Source: Pyrinomonas methylaliphatogenes (GTDB lineage Bacteria; Acidobacteriota; Blastocatellia; Pyrinomonadales; Pyrinomonadaceae). From it: a stretch of 60,000 nucleotides of DNA. Positions 1 through 9,079 of this stretch are shown in pieces (position 1 is the first letter of the stretch; every line of letters begins with the position of its first letter). Below the pieces are notes generated by a model, which ran no database searches, was not told the DNA's origin, and was given only the letters and a program-made list of their open reading frames with translations. The DNA lies in the NCBI RefSeq assembly GCF_000820845.2, contig NZ_CBXV010000008.1:1-60000 (forward strand). Direction: 5' to 3'. The position numbers and the translations under genes are program-made.

Positions 1-922
1 TTATCACAATGTTCGTGGGTATCAACCCGTTGATTGCCGGCATGGCCCCGCCAAACATCACGTTCTCACCCGCACCTTCGAGATAATTGTTCTCGATGAT
101 GTACCGCCCCGTCCCGTTCCACCCCAAAATAGCTTGCGAGTCCTGCCCCTGAACCTTGAAACCGGCAATGTAGCTGTTGATGATTTGCGTGTCGGACGAG
201 TTCAAGGCCACTCCGCGCTTGAGTCCCTGATTTGGGAAGGCGTGTATGTAGCAACGGTCAATCACAAGATGATGGGGCACTTTGCTGAGGTCGTCTTGTT
301 GGCTGTCGCCGAAGCCGAGCAACACCAAGTCATAAATGAAAGCGTTCTCATCGACAGGGCGCATCTCCAACCCCACCAACTTGTAGTGGTGCGCACCCAA
401 CTCTGTCTGAATAGTGGGAGCAAACCCGCCTCCGGCGGAAACTATCTTCGGCATCAACGGCGCGTGCTCGGGCTTCACATAAGACTGCCAACCGAACTGA
501 TGGCGCGGAAACCGGTCCAAATTCCACAGCCCAGTTGTCGGATCGGTGGCCGCAAGTATCTCGCTCGACGTGTAGGGGGCAGTGCCTGACGGTAGCTCAC
601 CGGCGCGCGACGAGCGGATGGTGATGTAGGCTTGCTCGTCGGTCATCCCCTGCGGCACGGGTCCCTTGTTGCGCAGGATGATGGGGCCTTGGAACGTCGC
701 CCCAGCCTCGACCACTATCTCGTCGCCATAACGAGCACGATCGATCGCGCGCTGCAGATTCTCTCCGGCTTTGACGGTGATCGTCTTCGGCAATCTTTGA
801 TTGCTCGTCTCCGCCTGAGTCTCTTTTTGCGCCGTCACGCGCCGCAAGCGCTCCTGCTCTCCGGTCCAAAACAGACCGAAAGCGATCAGCACAGTCGCAG
901 ACACAATCACCATTGCTTTCAT
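1..922 (-). CDS. Right-handed parallel beta-helix protein (partial, C-terminus beyond window)
   Basis: The frame is open from an ATG at 922 to the window edge, about 307 residues. It begins MKAMVIVSATVLIAFGLFW, a signal peptide or signal anchor, followed by a short Gln/Glu-rich linker. The sequence then reads like the first coils of a right-handed beta-helix: an ITVKAGENLQRAIDRA start, then regular strands such as HHLVIDRCYIHAF and RYIIENNYLEGAGENVMFG with Asn-rich turns. Such folds are typical of secreted polysaccharide lyases and carbohydrate-binding proteins. CGGAG seven bases upstream supports the 922 start; an in-frame ATG at 946 is the alternative. It probably acts outside the cytoplasm. 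Its place beside an exopolysaccharide locus suggests glycan processing, but no catalytic residues can be assigned from this part. Confidence 0.75.
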   Translation of the reverse strand, partial: MKAMVIVSATVLIAFGLFWTGEQERLRRVTAQKETQAETSNQRLPKTITVKAGENLQRAIDRARYGDEIVVEAGATFQGPIILRNKGPVPQGMTDEQAYITIRSSRAGELPSGTAPYTSSEILAATDPTTGLWNLDRFPRHQFGWQSYVKPEHAPLMPKIVSAGGGFAPTIQTELGAHHYKLVGLEMRPVDENAFIYDLVLLGFGDSQQDDLSKVPHHLVIDRCYIHAFPNQGLKRGVALNSSDTQIINSYIAGFKVQGQDSQAILGWNGTGRYIIENNYLEGAGENVMFGGAMPAINGLIPTNIVI

Positions 923-991
923 CACGTTGCTCCGATCGAATCTCATCGAAGTTTACCACCCCTTCCGCTCTAGCGACCACTTGCGGGCAGT

Positions 992-1726
992 TTAAATTTT
1001 CGTTTCACGAGGACGATTCCCGAAAAGTGAGAAGGGAGACGCATCGAAGACGAAACGCTGCTTCAAAGATTCGTTTTGCGGAAACCATCGCCCATATTGC
1101 CAGCGATAGTAGATGATCTTCAAGTATTCCGCCGCGACGGCGCGCCAGCCGCGCAAACTCGCCCACCAAACGAACGGCGATAGCGAAGGCCGTTCGGGCG
1201 AAACGATGGTGACGCGCGTTTCACTGCCAGCGAAGATCTGATTGAAAATCCAGCGCGCACGCCTCGTGTGATAAGCGGAAGTGACGATGAGAAGCGAGCG
1301 GATCCGTCGCTCCGCGGCAAGATAGCGCAGCGCGACCGCTTCCTCGTATGTGCTCGATACTCTTTGCGGCAAAACCGCGATTCGCTCTTCCGGCACTCCA
1401 GCGCGGCGCAAAGATTCGCGAGCGCGTTCGACGAAAAAAGGATTCCGTTGCTCTTTGTTGGACCATCCTCCACGCTGTCCGTCGTTGGTCAGGAACACCA
1501 TCGGAGCGTACCCGGCGTGAAACAGTTGAGCGGCATACCGCGTGCGCTCGTCGTAGGCAGCGGAACCGGCCAAGACGACCAGCGCATCGGACGCGACCGG
1601 AACGTCGCGCACGATCAATGCCCGGGCCAACGCCCAGGCCGCAAACCAAGCGAGCGCGAGCGCGGCGGCGACTAACGCCGCACTTCTTTTGAGATTTCTG
1701 ACCGCTACCAACGCCTTAAAAATCAT
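992..1726 (-). CDS. YdcF/SanA-like DUF218 membrane-anchored protein
   Basis: A 244-residue protein with one N-terminal membrane helix at about residues 15-37, followed by a DUF218 domain. Family marks are the DALVVLAGS strand (about 47-55), the following YDERTRYAAQLF helix, and SAYHTRRARW at about 150-159, which corresponds to the conserved H-T-x-R-A region. DUF218 proteins (YdcF, SanA, ElyC) are linked to envelope integrity and polysaccharide metabolism, and their enzymatic role is poorly defined. It sits between the AlgD-like dehydrogenase and the beta-helix gene on the same strand, so it may be co-transcribed with the exopolysaccharide genes. The family call is secure; the specific job is not known. 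Confidence 0.8.
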   Translation of the reverse strand: MIFKALVAVRNLKRSAALVAAALALAWFAAWALARALIVRDVPVASDALVVLAGSAAYDERTRYAAQLFHAGYAPMVFLTNDGQRGGWSNKEQRNPFFVERARESLRRAGVPEERIAVLPQRVSSTYEEAVALRYLAAERRIRSLLIVTSAYHTRRARWIFNQIFAGSETRVTIVSPERPSLSPFVWWASLRGWRAVAAEYLKIIYYRWQYGRWFPQNESLKQRFVFDASPFSLFGNRPRETKI

Positions 1727-1780
1727 CGCAAGGCGGATGCCGCGCTCGGTCCTCGCGCCTCTTGCAGGACTAGCCGACTG

Positions 1781-3094
1781 CTACCAGCAAATCCCCTCGT
1801 ACCAATCGCCCGACTTTTTCTCTTCGAACAGCCGGACCAGATCGATGATCTTTTGCCCATCGCGCCTCATCTTCTCGATTTCACGAAACTCCGGCGAGCG
1901 ATTGCCGACGACGATCACCTCGGCTTCGTCGATCACCTCTTTCAGATCGTTGCGCATGAGCTTCGAGATGTGCGGGATCTCGCGCTCGATGTACTCCTTG
2001 TTCGCCCCGAAAAGTCGCGCCAGCGACACGTCTTTATCATAGATCGCTAGTTGCAAGCCCTTGCCAATGAGCGTTTCGATCAGCGCGACCATGGGCGATT
2101 CCCGAAGATCATCGGTGCCGGCTTTGAAGCTCATGCCGAGCACGCCGATCCTCTTCTTTCCCGTACGAAGCACCATCTCGACGGCGCGCTCGACCTGCAG
2201 CCGATTGCTCGGCAGAATGGCTGACAGCACAGGCGCTTCGACATCCAGTTCTTTGGCCTTGTACATGATCGCGCGCAGATCCTTCGGCAGGCATGAGCCG
2301 CCAAAGGCGAAACCCGGCTTCAAGTAGTAAGGCGAAAGATTGAGCTTCGTATCCCGGCAGAAGATCTCCATCACTTCGTGACTGTCGATGCCGAGCGCTT
2401 TGCAGATGTTGCCGATCTCGTTGGCGAAACTGACCTTGAGCGCATGAAAACAGTTGCACGCATATTTGACCATCTCCGCCGACTTGATGCTCGTGACGAA
2501 AAGAGGCGCCTCGATGCGCGCGTAAAGACGACTGACCATGCGCGCCGTCTCTTCGTCGTCGGCCCCGATGAGCGTAAAAGGCGGTGAGTAGAAGTCCGCG
2601 AGCGAGGATCCTTCGCGCAAGAACTCCGGATTGATGCAGATCCCGATGTCGCGCCCGACCTTTTTTCCGGAGTAAATTTCCAACGTCGGGACGACCACGC
2701 CCTCGATGGTTCCGGGAAGCATCGTGCTGCGGATGACGACCGTGTGCGGACGCGATTTGCCTTCGATGGCAGCTCCGATTTCCTCGCAGACGCGCTTGAC
2801 GTAGGTCAAGTTCAAGCTGCCGTTCGGCGCGCTCGGCGTTCCGACGCAGACGAGCGAAACGTCGGAGCTTTCGATCGCTTCTTTCGCTGCCGTCGTCGCT
2901 CGCAAGCGTCCGGCGGCAACCACCTCGGCGATCAACTCGTCCATGCCAGGCTCGACGATGGGGCTACGGCCGTCGTTGATGATTTCGACTTTGGTCGGAT
3001 TGACATCGACGCCGACGACTTCATGCCCTTCCTTGGCGAAACAAGCCGCCGAGACGCAACCGACGTAGCCAAGTCCGAACACACTCAGTCTCAT
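1781..3094 (-). CDS. algD: GDP-mannose 6-dehydrogenase (AlgD-type)
   Basis: A 437-residue member of the UDP-glucose/GDP-mannose dehydrogenase family, which oxidises a nucleotide sugar twice with NAD to give the uronic acid. The N-terminal Rossmann motif GLGYVG is at residues 8-13. The catalytic Cys lies in FAFGGSCLPKDLRAI at about 265. SFKAGTDDLRESP marks the C-terminal domain. Several stretches (IVEPGMDELI, NPEFLRE, ANKEYIEREIPH and the C-terminal EGICW) match Pseudomonas AlgD more closely than UDP-glucose dehydrogenases, so GDP-mannuronate is the likely product. The ATG at 3094 is preceded by AAGGGG. It starts divergently from the FkbM gene and would feed uronic acid into the glycan. UDP-glucose dehydrogenase is the main alternative. 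Confidence 0.82.
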   Translation of the reverse strand: MRLSVFGLGYVGCVSAACFAKEGHEVVGVDVNPTKVEIINDGRSPIVEPGMDELIAEVVAAGRLRATTAAKEAIESSDVSLVCVGTPSAPNGSLNLTYVKRVCEEIGAAIEGKSRPHTVVIRSTMLPGTIEGVVVPTLEIYSGKKVGRDIGICINPEFLREGSSLADFYSPPFTLIGADDEETARMVSRLYARIEAPLFVTSIKSAEMVKYACNCFHALKVSFANEIGNICKALGIDSHEVMEIFCRDTKLNLSPYYLKPGFAFGGSCLPKDLRAIMYKAKELDVEAPVLSAILPSNRLQVERAVEMVLRTGKKRIGVLGMSFKAGTDDLRESPMVALIETLIGKGLQLAIYDKDVSLARLFGANKEYIEREIPHISKLMRNDLKEVIDEAEVIVVGNRSPEFREIEKMRRDGQKIIDLVRLFEEKKSGDWYEGICW

Positions 3095-3225
3095 TCGTTG
3101 ATTCCCCTTATTGAAAATCTGTACAAAATCGAACGGGCAAGATTAAAATCCTCTGTGGCTGAAGCTACCTTGCGAAGACGTTCTGCGATGCCTTGCGATG
3201 GCTTCCCCTGACAGGAGAAAAAGCG
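3095..3225. promoter_or_regulatory. Divergent intergenic region between algD-like and FkbM genes
   Basis: About 130 bases separate two divergent starts, so promoters for both must lie here or overlap the genes. The stretch at 3105-3160 is AT-rich (TTGAAAATCTGTACAAAATC, ATTAAAATCC). No -35/-10 pair stands out enough to name. The position, not a motif, supports the call. Confidence 0.4.
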
Positions 3226-4038
3226 ATGATCCGCTCCATAGCGCTCGCCGTAGCGCGCAAAATACCAACACCGATCAAAGATCTCATCCATCACAATCGC
3301 CACTTAGATCGACTGGCGCGGCGCGCTTTTTCGCTGCTGGCTCGCGCCGATTCAGAGATCGTCCACATCGAATCCGGCCCGATGGCCGGGTTGCGCTTGG
3401 CGATCAGCGAACATACATCACACGCCCACATCAGCGGAACGTACGAACTTGAGACTCAAATAGCGATCGCAAGGCTCGTCAAGCCCGGTTTCGTCTGCTA
3501 TGACATAGGCGCGAGCATCGGCTATCTCTCGCTATTGATGGCCCGTCGCGCGAGCCACGTTTACGCCTTTGAACCTGCCCCACATGCTGCCGCGGAGATC
3601 GAACGGCAGGCGACAACCAACGGCTTTTCAAACATCAGCATCATTCGCCGCCCCGTGAGCGATCAAAAGCGTTCGGTGACTTTCGCCATCACGGACGTAG
3701 CATACGGATCGGCAATCGCCCGTGGCGACACCAAGTGGCCCACCATTCAGGTTGAAACGCTCACTTTGGACAGCTTCATCAAAGATCATCCGGCGCCCGA
3801 TTTCATCAAGATCGATGTCGAAGGCGAAGAGGGACGGGTGCTCGCTGGGGCGCGCGAACTTCTCCGCCATAAACGCCCGATCATCTGCTGCGAAATTCAT
3901 AACGAAGAGGCCGCACATGACGTACAAGAGATCCTCTCGCAAAACTCCTACGATGTAACCGATCTAAAAGGCAATCCTTTTCAACTGAAAGGCGCCATCG
4001 TGCCCGGAGAACTTCAGATCATCGCCTTGCCGCGTTGA
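3226..4038 (+). CDS. FkbM family methyltransferase
   Basis: A SAM-dependent methyltransferase of the FkbM family, usually O-methylating sugars or polyketides. The start is the ATG at 3226 (MIRSIALAVARK), chosen because AGGAG lies eight bases upstream; an upstream in-frame start at 3193 has no such signal. The SAM-binding motif is FVCYDIGASIGYLSLLMA, followed by YAFEPAP. The family's signature second half, DFIKIDVEGEEGRVLAGA, is present, with a late strand PIICCEIH. Length (270 residues) is normal. It is one of only two plus-strand genes in the window and is convergent with a deacetylase relic. It probably methylates a sugar of the locus glycan; the acceptor cannot be read from sequence. Confidence 0.85.
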   Translation: MIRSIALAVARKIPTPIKDLIHHNRHLDRLARRAFSLLARADSEIVHIESGPMAGLRLAISEHTSHAHISGTYELETQIAIARLVKPGFVCYDIGASIGYLSLLMARRASHVYAFEPAPHAAAEIERQATTNGFSNISIIRRPVSDQKRSVTFAITDVAYGSAIARGDTKWPTIQVETLTLDSFIKDHPAPDFIKIDVEGEEGRVLAGARELLRHKRPIICCEIHNEEAAHDVQEILSQNSYDVTDLKGNPFQLKGAIVPGELQIIALPR

Positions 4039-4062
4039 TCATCAAACTAGAATCACCTCGCT

Positions 4063-4452
4063 TCATGATGACCGTGCGCGACCCTCTAGAACCGCTTGCC
4101 TGATCTTCAAGTATGCATCTCCGCCGAGCATCTTCAGTCCCTTCTTCAGATTCCAGATCGCATATTGACTCATGCGCGGAAGCCGCTCTCCCCGCGCAAG
4201 GCGCGCGACCGCAGGGGCCGAGGTCCATCTTTGCACCGTGTAGCGCCCGAACAGAAGGCAGCCATCCACCGACCATGTTCGCGCGACCGGCTCCGACGTG
4301 AAAAGGTATCTGATGCCGGCACGCGCCGCTTCTTCGGCGACGCGCCGCGAATACTGCCCGCCGGGAATGGAAGCGACACGAACGGGCTCGCCGACGCTTC
4401 GCTCTCGCTCCTCGCATATCCTAGACAGAGCCAAGCTCACTATTTGCAACAA
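4063..4452 (-). pseudogene. Polysaccharide deacetylase, C-terminal relic
   Basis: The frame encodes what looks like the last 110 or so residues of a NodB-type polysaccharide deacetylase: PVRVASIPGGQYSRRVAEE, then AGIRYLFTSEP, DGCLLFGRYTVQRWT and a WNLKKGLKMLGG tail. The N-terminal half, which would carry the catalytic Asp (D-D) and His-x3-His metal-binding motifs, is missing. Upstream of about 4440 the sequence turns AT-rich and loses coding character. The simplest reading is a gene cut by an insertion or deletion at the edge of the AT-rich island that follows. A short functional protein is unlikely without the metal site. Confidence 0.6.
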
Positions 4453-4736
4453 CTATAGAACTGACGATCCTCCTTGCGCTTAAGAAATGTCGAATAACTG
4501 CTCGAATCCAACGAAAGACTAGCAAGAGATGCTATCCTCACCACACTCCCAATTATCTAACCAACGCCTTCAGATACTCTGAGTGCTGATTTGGATGCTT
4601 GTATTTCGTTTAGGTGATACTTAGGTTGATACGAAGATCTTCTTCGACAACCATCACGCAATGCGATATAACTCGCTTCTACTGCGACTTCCCTATAAAT
4701 AGGGGATTCTGATGCCAAGTTGATATGCTCGGATCT
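4453..4736. other. AT-rich non-coding junction
   Basis: About 280 bases with no supported gene, clearly AT-richer than the sequence to the left. It marks the boundary between the deacetylase relic and the AT-rich island. The short palindromic-looking stretch CCCTATAAATAGGGGA near 4690 is the only structure noticed. No insertion-sequence ends were recognised. Confidence 0.5.
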
Positions 4737-5678
4737 TCATGTATCCTCAGAGAAACTTCCCATAATAGTAATGCTAGATGCAGCCAATTTTTCAGGCTCC
4801 AGACCACGAAATCTCTCATGCAGTTTGAAGCCATTCTTCAATATCTGCAGCGAATTTTCATCGATGGCCTGTTGCTCTCTTATGATCTTGACTCCAGCAC
4901 ACTTAAACAACTCGATGTACTCATACGCTCGTAATCGGTTGTGGTACATAAACTGATTACCCGCGAGTTTATTCCACTCAGCTTCACCGAACTGCAGGAA
5001 ATTAATCGCTGAAATTGACTTATCGCCGTGAGAAAAATGATCAGAACAATCTATGTGATGCAAGAGCAAGCCATCCGGTTTAAGTAAACGCCGAGCTTCC
5101 AATAGGATGGCTACAATCACTTCCGGCGGGATATGCTCCATGACCGTATAAGAAATATGAAAGTCGAAACTGCCCGAATCCACACTAAGATGTGCAGCAT
5201 CAGCAGGTGATACATATTCGATTTGGGTCATACGGAGAAGGTCTGCAAGACCGCCATTAAAGTTTAACAATCTATCGAAGCGGCTCTGAAATAGACTATC
5301 TTTCTCTATACTATCGAAAATATTGATGACCTGATCCCGATGGTCGTGCAGAAACTTCAAAGATTCTTTAACTATTGTAGAGGAAAGATACCGATTTAAA
5401 TCAACCGTTAGTACTCGGGAAGCTCCACAAAGCCAAAGTCCCAATGGCAAATCAATAGCCCGTCCTGTACCAACCTCCAAGAAGCTTTTACCAGCTACGT
5501 CACGCCCATATGATCTAATCCAGTTCACCATCTGCACCGCAGCAGTCAACCACTCACGAGGATCACGTCTGCCGGGTCGTAAACTTCCCAAGCTTCGCTG
5601 CACCAGATAATAGGTCTCGTTAGAGAATGGTAACGATGCAATAATGTTTTGGACCATAGCCTTCAAACGCCAACCCAT
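4737..5678 (-). CDS. Class I SAM-dependent methyltransferase
   Basis: A 313-residue protein with a methyltransferase core in the middle. Motif I is KSFLEVGTGRAIDLPLGLWL at about residue 65, followed by RVLTVDLN. A later SFDFHISYTVMEHIPPE carries the post-I acidic/aromatic region, and ARRLLKPDGLLLHHID is the typical strand before the last helices. The long C-terminal part (YEYIELFKCAGVKI onward) looks like the usual beta-hairpin of this class. One base separates it from the upstream glycosyltransferase stop-to-start, so the two are probably one operon. Codon use is AT-richer than the surrounding locus, consistent with transfer. The substrate is unknown, probably a sugar or lipid-linked glycan. 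Confidence 0.75.
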   Translation of the reverse strand: MGWRLKAMVQNIIASLPFSNETYYLVQRSLGSLRPGRRDPREWLTAAVQMVNWIRSYGRDVAGKSFLEVGTGRAIDLPLGLWLCGASRVLTVDLNRYLSSTIVKESLKFLHDHRDQVINIFDSIEKDSLFQSRFDRLLNFNGGLADLLRMTQIEYVSPADAAHLSVDSGSFDFHISYTVMEHIPPEVIVAILLEARRLLKPDGLLLHHIDCSDHFSHGDKSISAINFLQFGEAEWNKLAGNQFMYHNRLRAYEYIELFKCAGVKIIREQQAIDENSLQILKNGFKLHERFRGLEPEKLAASSITIMGSFSEDT

Positions 5679-5679
5679 G

Positions 5680-6876
5680 TCAGCTTCCTCCTATGTCCTT
5701 TCGAGAGCGCTCCGTTGCAGACAGACGACAAGGCCGGCGGAACAGCCCTAGAAGAAAACTGCCTCCCCAAACAAAATGGAGTACGAAAAAGATTATTGGA
5801 AGCAAAAAAACTAAACGAAACTCGTTAACCTTTCGTGAGAGGCTTACGGCACAAAGAAGCGCGAGCAAAACGTACAAGCCGATGGCAAAGAGGAGCCCCA
5901 CTTGAGCAGGAGACCAAAAGAGCCCGGACACAAGTGTAATAATCATGTATGCGACAAAAAGGGGGGCGATTATGTGCCGCCATCTTAGTGAACGCGGATG
6001 TCGTTTGATCATCTGCGCTTTCCAACTCCCATAACGAGCGTACTGCCGGGCTAGATCCTTAATGGTAGCACGAGCGAAGTAGTCACAGTGGGCTGCTGGA
6101 TCCAGCAAAACACGCCCACCACGTAGGCGTGCACGATAGTTAAAGTCGTAATCTTCGTTCGTTAGCAAGTCCTCATTAAATCCACCGAGTTCGTACCACA
6201 ACTCCTTGCGGAATGCGCCGAAAGGAACCGTGTCAACAATTTGTTCAGAGCAAAGCGAATCTATCAATCGATATTTAGCATCACCTATGCCGAAGGGGTG
6301 AGATACAGCCAACGCGATAGCTTGAGCTGTCAGGGTTTCCGCCCCAGCGCGAATACACCACGGCATTCCGACGATGGCCACGTCCCCGCGCTGTAACACC
6401 TCAACACAACGGCGGATATAATTATTTGAGGCGATAGAATGAGCGTCCAGTCTTACGATGATATCGCCACGAGCCGCTTTAATACCAATATTAAGCGCAA
6501 CAGGAATATTCCTCGCATGATTATCAATCAAGCGTATTTTTATATCCGGGTGAGAACTTTTGAACTTTGCGACTATCTCGCGCGTGCAATCATCAGACAT
6601 TCCATCAACTATTATGATTTCATAATATCTGCTATCATATTGCTTCGCAAGATTTTCAAGGACTTCACCAATGAAACGCTCTTCGTTGTAGCAAGGGATG
6701 ACTACCGAAACAAAGGGGGGCGCCGCGTCAATTGTAGCAAAGAGCTTTTGAGGTGCCTGTGCGGCATTATCCTCTCTCAAATCTTCCCATCTGTCATTCT
6801 GTATCGCGCCTTCCATATCCTCTTCTAAATCGCTGGAAACGAACTCATGAGTACTGCGAGATAAATTTCCGTCCAT
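5680..6876 (-). CDS. Glycosyltransferase family 2 with C-terminal membrane helices (ExoA-like)
   Basis: A 398-residue GT2 enzyme. The GT-A core starts near residue 55 with VSVVIPCYNEERFIGEVLE. It continues with IIIVDGMSDD and DIIVRLDAHS, where the DxD-like motif is D-A-H, then TVPFGAFRKELWYELGGFNE and NEDYDFNYRAR (an ED acceptor-site motif). The last 90 residues hold three or so hydrophobic helices (FVAYMIITLVSGLFW, LLFAIGLYVLLALL, LVFLLPIIFFVLHF). This arrangement resembles ExoA-type enzymes that add sugars to undecaprenyl-linked intermediates at the cytoplasmic face. About 55 acidic residues precede the catalytic domain. It is the first gene after the AT-rich GT4 gene and close-packed with the downstream methyltransferase. 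Confidence 0.82.
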   Translation of the reverse strand: MDGNLSRSTHEFVSSDLEEDMEGAIQNDRWEDLREDNAAQAPQKLFATIDAAPPFVSVVIPCYNEERFIGEVLENLAKQYDSRYYEIIIVDGMSDDCTREIVAKFKSSHPDIKIRLIDNHARNIPVALNIGIKAARGDIIVRLDAHSIASNNYIRRCVEVLQRGDVAIVGMPWCIRAGAETLTAQAIALAVSHPFGIGDAKYRLIDSLCSEQIVDTVPFGAFRKELWYELGGFNEDLLTNEDYDFNYRARLRGGRVLLDPAAHCDYFARATIKDLARQYARYGSWKAQMIKRHPRSLRWRHIIAPLFVAYMIITLVSGLFWSPAQVGLLFAIGLYVLLALLCAVSLSRKVNEFRLVFLLPIIFFVLHFVWGGSFLLGLFRRPCRLSATERSRKDIGGS

Positions 6877-6894
6877 TTTCGCTTTAAATAAGCA

Positions 6895-8133
6895 TTACCC
6901 TAAAATTTCCAGACTATTACCCGACCGGGCTTTAATTGCATATTCGCAAAGCTCGGCAAACTTTCTGGCTACATTCGCCCAACCGAATTGTTCACGTACT
7001 AGCATCGCTCCGCGCCGTCCTAATTCTCGTGCAAACTCCCTATCAAATAAGAGCCGTACAGTGGCCGCAGCAAATGATTCCGGATCATCCGCAAGTAGCA
7101 AATGCAAACCGTCTCTCACAGGCAACCCTTCCGCACCAACTGTTGTTGAAACAATTGGCATTTCCATTGCCATCGCTTCGTAGATCTTCAATCTCGTCCC
7201 TCCCCCAATACGGATTGGTACTACATAGACAGCGGCACGCTCCATGTACGGGCGTACGTCATCTACACGACCTGTGACGATCACAGAAGGATCGCGTTGA
7301 CTGAGTTCAATGAGACTCGGGTACGGATTGCGTCCGACAACAGTCAAAGTTACGTCGGGCACGATTCTCTTAATAAGAGGCATGATATTTTCAGTAAAGT
7401 ATTTGATTGCATCCTCATTCGGCAACCAATCCATTGAACCAGTAAACACAAGGTTGTGTGGCTCGCGGCAGGCGTTATTGCGTGGCCTGAAGTATTCCGT
7501 ATCAACGCCAGTTGGCACGTACGCAACCGCTTTTATGCCGTACTCATGCTTCATCAATTCGGCGTCTTCATGAGATACGGCAACGACAAAATCAAATCGT
7601 TGACAAGCTGCACGTTCATAAGCTCGAGCCTTTAACCACTGACCATATAAATAAGCTTTCTTTATAAGATCCTGCTGCACCTGATAATGCCGTTTCCAGA
7701 TCACCGCCTCGACATTGTGTTGGAAGAGTACACTCGCACAATTGAGTTGCGATGGCACGTTAATGCTTGGTTGCAAGAAATCGCATACGAGCACATCGTA
7801 ACGTTTACTAGAAAGTAAACGTTCGATCTCGTGCCGCATCTTTTCTGATGCATATTTCTTTATAAAGTAAGGGAGCGACGAAAAAAGGTTGATTGCAAGT
7901 TCAAAGTAAAAGCCTAAGGTGAACTTGGCGTGCGTTCGATGCGGGACGACGACGAGATCATGACAGTATTCAAACGCTTGCGCGCGCGCCCTCTCGCCCC
8001 CTGAACCATCATCGAGCGTGAGATAGGTGATGCGATGCTCGCGTTTGAGTTCGCGCAGCATCTGATAGGTGCGTATCTTGCCGCCTTTATCGACCGGATG
8101 AAGTAGTTCCGTCTTGAGCCATAGAATATGCAT
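6895..8133 (-). CDS. Glycosyltransferase family 4
   Basis: A GT-B fold retaining glycosyltransferase of about 412 residues, started at the ATG at 8133 (MHILWLKTELLHP); a TTG two codons upstream is possible. The N-terminal domain has HPVDKGGKIRTYQMLREL, the acceptor-side loop of this family. The hinge region is YVPTGVDTEYFRPR and the donor domain has LVFTGSMDWLPNEDAIKYF. The family's E-x7-E element is seen in RIGGGTRLKIYEAMAMEMPI. The pattern matches GT4 enzymes from exopolysaccharide loci with PEP-CTERM-like organisation, though no exosortase is in the window. It lies in the AT-rich island, between an FkbM methyltransferase and the ExoA-like GT2. Confidence 0.83.
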   Translation of the reverse strand: MHILWLKTELLHPVDKGGKIRTYQMLRELKREHRITYLTLDDGSGGERARAQAFEYCHDLVVVPHRTHAKFTLGFYFELAINLFSSLPYFIKKYASEKMRHEIERLLSSKRYDVLVCDFLQPSINVPSQLNCASVLFQHNVEAVIWKRHYQVQQDLIKKAYLYGQWLKARAYERAACQRFDFVVAVSHEDAELMKHEYGIKAVAYVPTGVDTEYFRPRNNACREPHNLVFTGSMDWLPNEDAIKYFTENIMPLIKRIVPDVTLTVVGRNPYPSLIELSQRDPSVIVTGRVDDVRPYMERAAVYVVPIRIGGGTRLKIYEAMAMEMPIVSTTVGAEGLPVRDGLHLLLADDPESFAAATVRLLFDREFARELGRRGAMLVREQFGWANVARKFAELCEYAIKARSGNSLEILG

Positions 8134-8170
8134 CTTCAAAACCCGGCTTGAATACCTACGACTTGATCCA

Positions 8171-9079
8171 TCAAAAAGATTTTCCTAAACGAGCCATCTT
8201 CGCTTGCGGAACAGCCAAGATATTAGAATGTATAGGATGCGGTTTTTCGATTGGTGATAACCTTCCTCCCTCTTGAATCTCAAAGAATTTAAATCGAGCC
8301 GAGCTCATCCCCTCCAAGAACTCTTTAGCACTCGAGACAGTTAGGCCAAAACCGCGTGTTGTGTGTACGTTAGCTTCGAAGAGGATTATGGGAGCGTCTT
8401 CACGATTGAGCGTTTGCACTCCCCCTTCAAACACCATTAATTCGGCTCCCTCAACATCACATTTCACAAAATCAGGCAAAGGTATTGTGCCGTCCGAGAC
8501 GAGATCATCCAATCTAACTTGCTTACAAACAATCTCTTTCACATCTTTAAAGATCTCGGCCCAATTTACCAAACTCGCGGTAGAATGGTCTTTAGGAACA
8601 AACAACACTGTTTCCGAAGATTGATTGGATAGGGCAAAAGGGTAGAGCTCTGCGTTGCCTGCCTCTTCGACAGTTCGACTGAGAATTGGAAGGAGATCAA
8701 GATTTGGCTCGAATGAATAGACTCTTCCTCTAGGCCCAACAAGCTTCGATAACAACAAAGTATACAATCCTATGTTCGCGCCGATATCGAAAACCTTATC
8801 ACCCTCTTTGACGATACGACATATAACCTTCTGCTCATCGATTTCGCGAGGGCAACTATCCCAAGGCGCCCCTTGTAACCATTCGTGCAAGCTAGCGTCC
8901 CGCAAGTCGATATACAAAGGCGACCAATCAGCGATATTTACCGGAACGGCTTGCAAACATTTGCATTTATGTGCGAGGAGAATAGTTACACGATAGCTCC
9001 CCCTCAAACCACTACGAAGATACCATCTGATTAGCTTTGCCATTAGTGGAAGCTTAACTTTTCGCGTGGTCGCCTTCAT
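8171..9079 (-). CDS. FkbM family methyltransferase
   Basis: A 302-residue FkbM methyltransferase. The SAM site is DKVFDIGANIGLYTLLLSK, followed by RVYSFEPNLDLL. The signature DFVKCDVEGAELMVFEGG appears in the second half and PIILFEANVH later. An N-terminal extension of about 90 residues precedes the fold and holds a short hydrophobic stretch. It differs clearly from the FkbM gene at 3226, so it is not a recent duplicate. No strong ribosome binding site precedes either possible ATG (9079 or 9043). It belongs to the AT-rich island and probably O-methylates a sugar of the glycan. Confidence 0.82.
   Translation of the reverse strand: MKATTRKVKLPLMAKLIRWYLRSGLRGSYRVTILLAHKCKCLQAVPVNIADWSPLYIDLRDASLHEWLQGAPWDSCPREIDEQKVICRIVKEGDKVFDIGANIGLYTLLLSKLVGPRGRVYSFEPNLDLLPILSRTVEEAGNAELYPFALSNQSSETVLFVPKDHSTASLVNWAEIFKDVKEIVCKQVRLDDLVSDGTIPLPDFVKCDVEGAELMVFEGGVQTLNREDAPIILFEANVHTTRGFGLTVSSAKEFLEGMSSARFKFFEIQEGGRLSPIEKPHPIHSNILAVPQAKMARLGKSF

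Noticed and set aside
4019-4417. Second minus-strand frame over the deacetylase relic
   Set aside because: Arg/Ala-rich with no motifs; the other frame gives the recognisable deacetylase segment.
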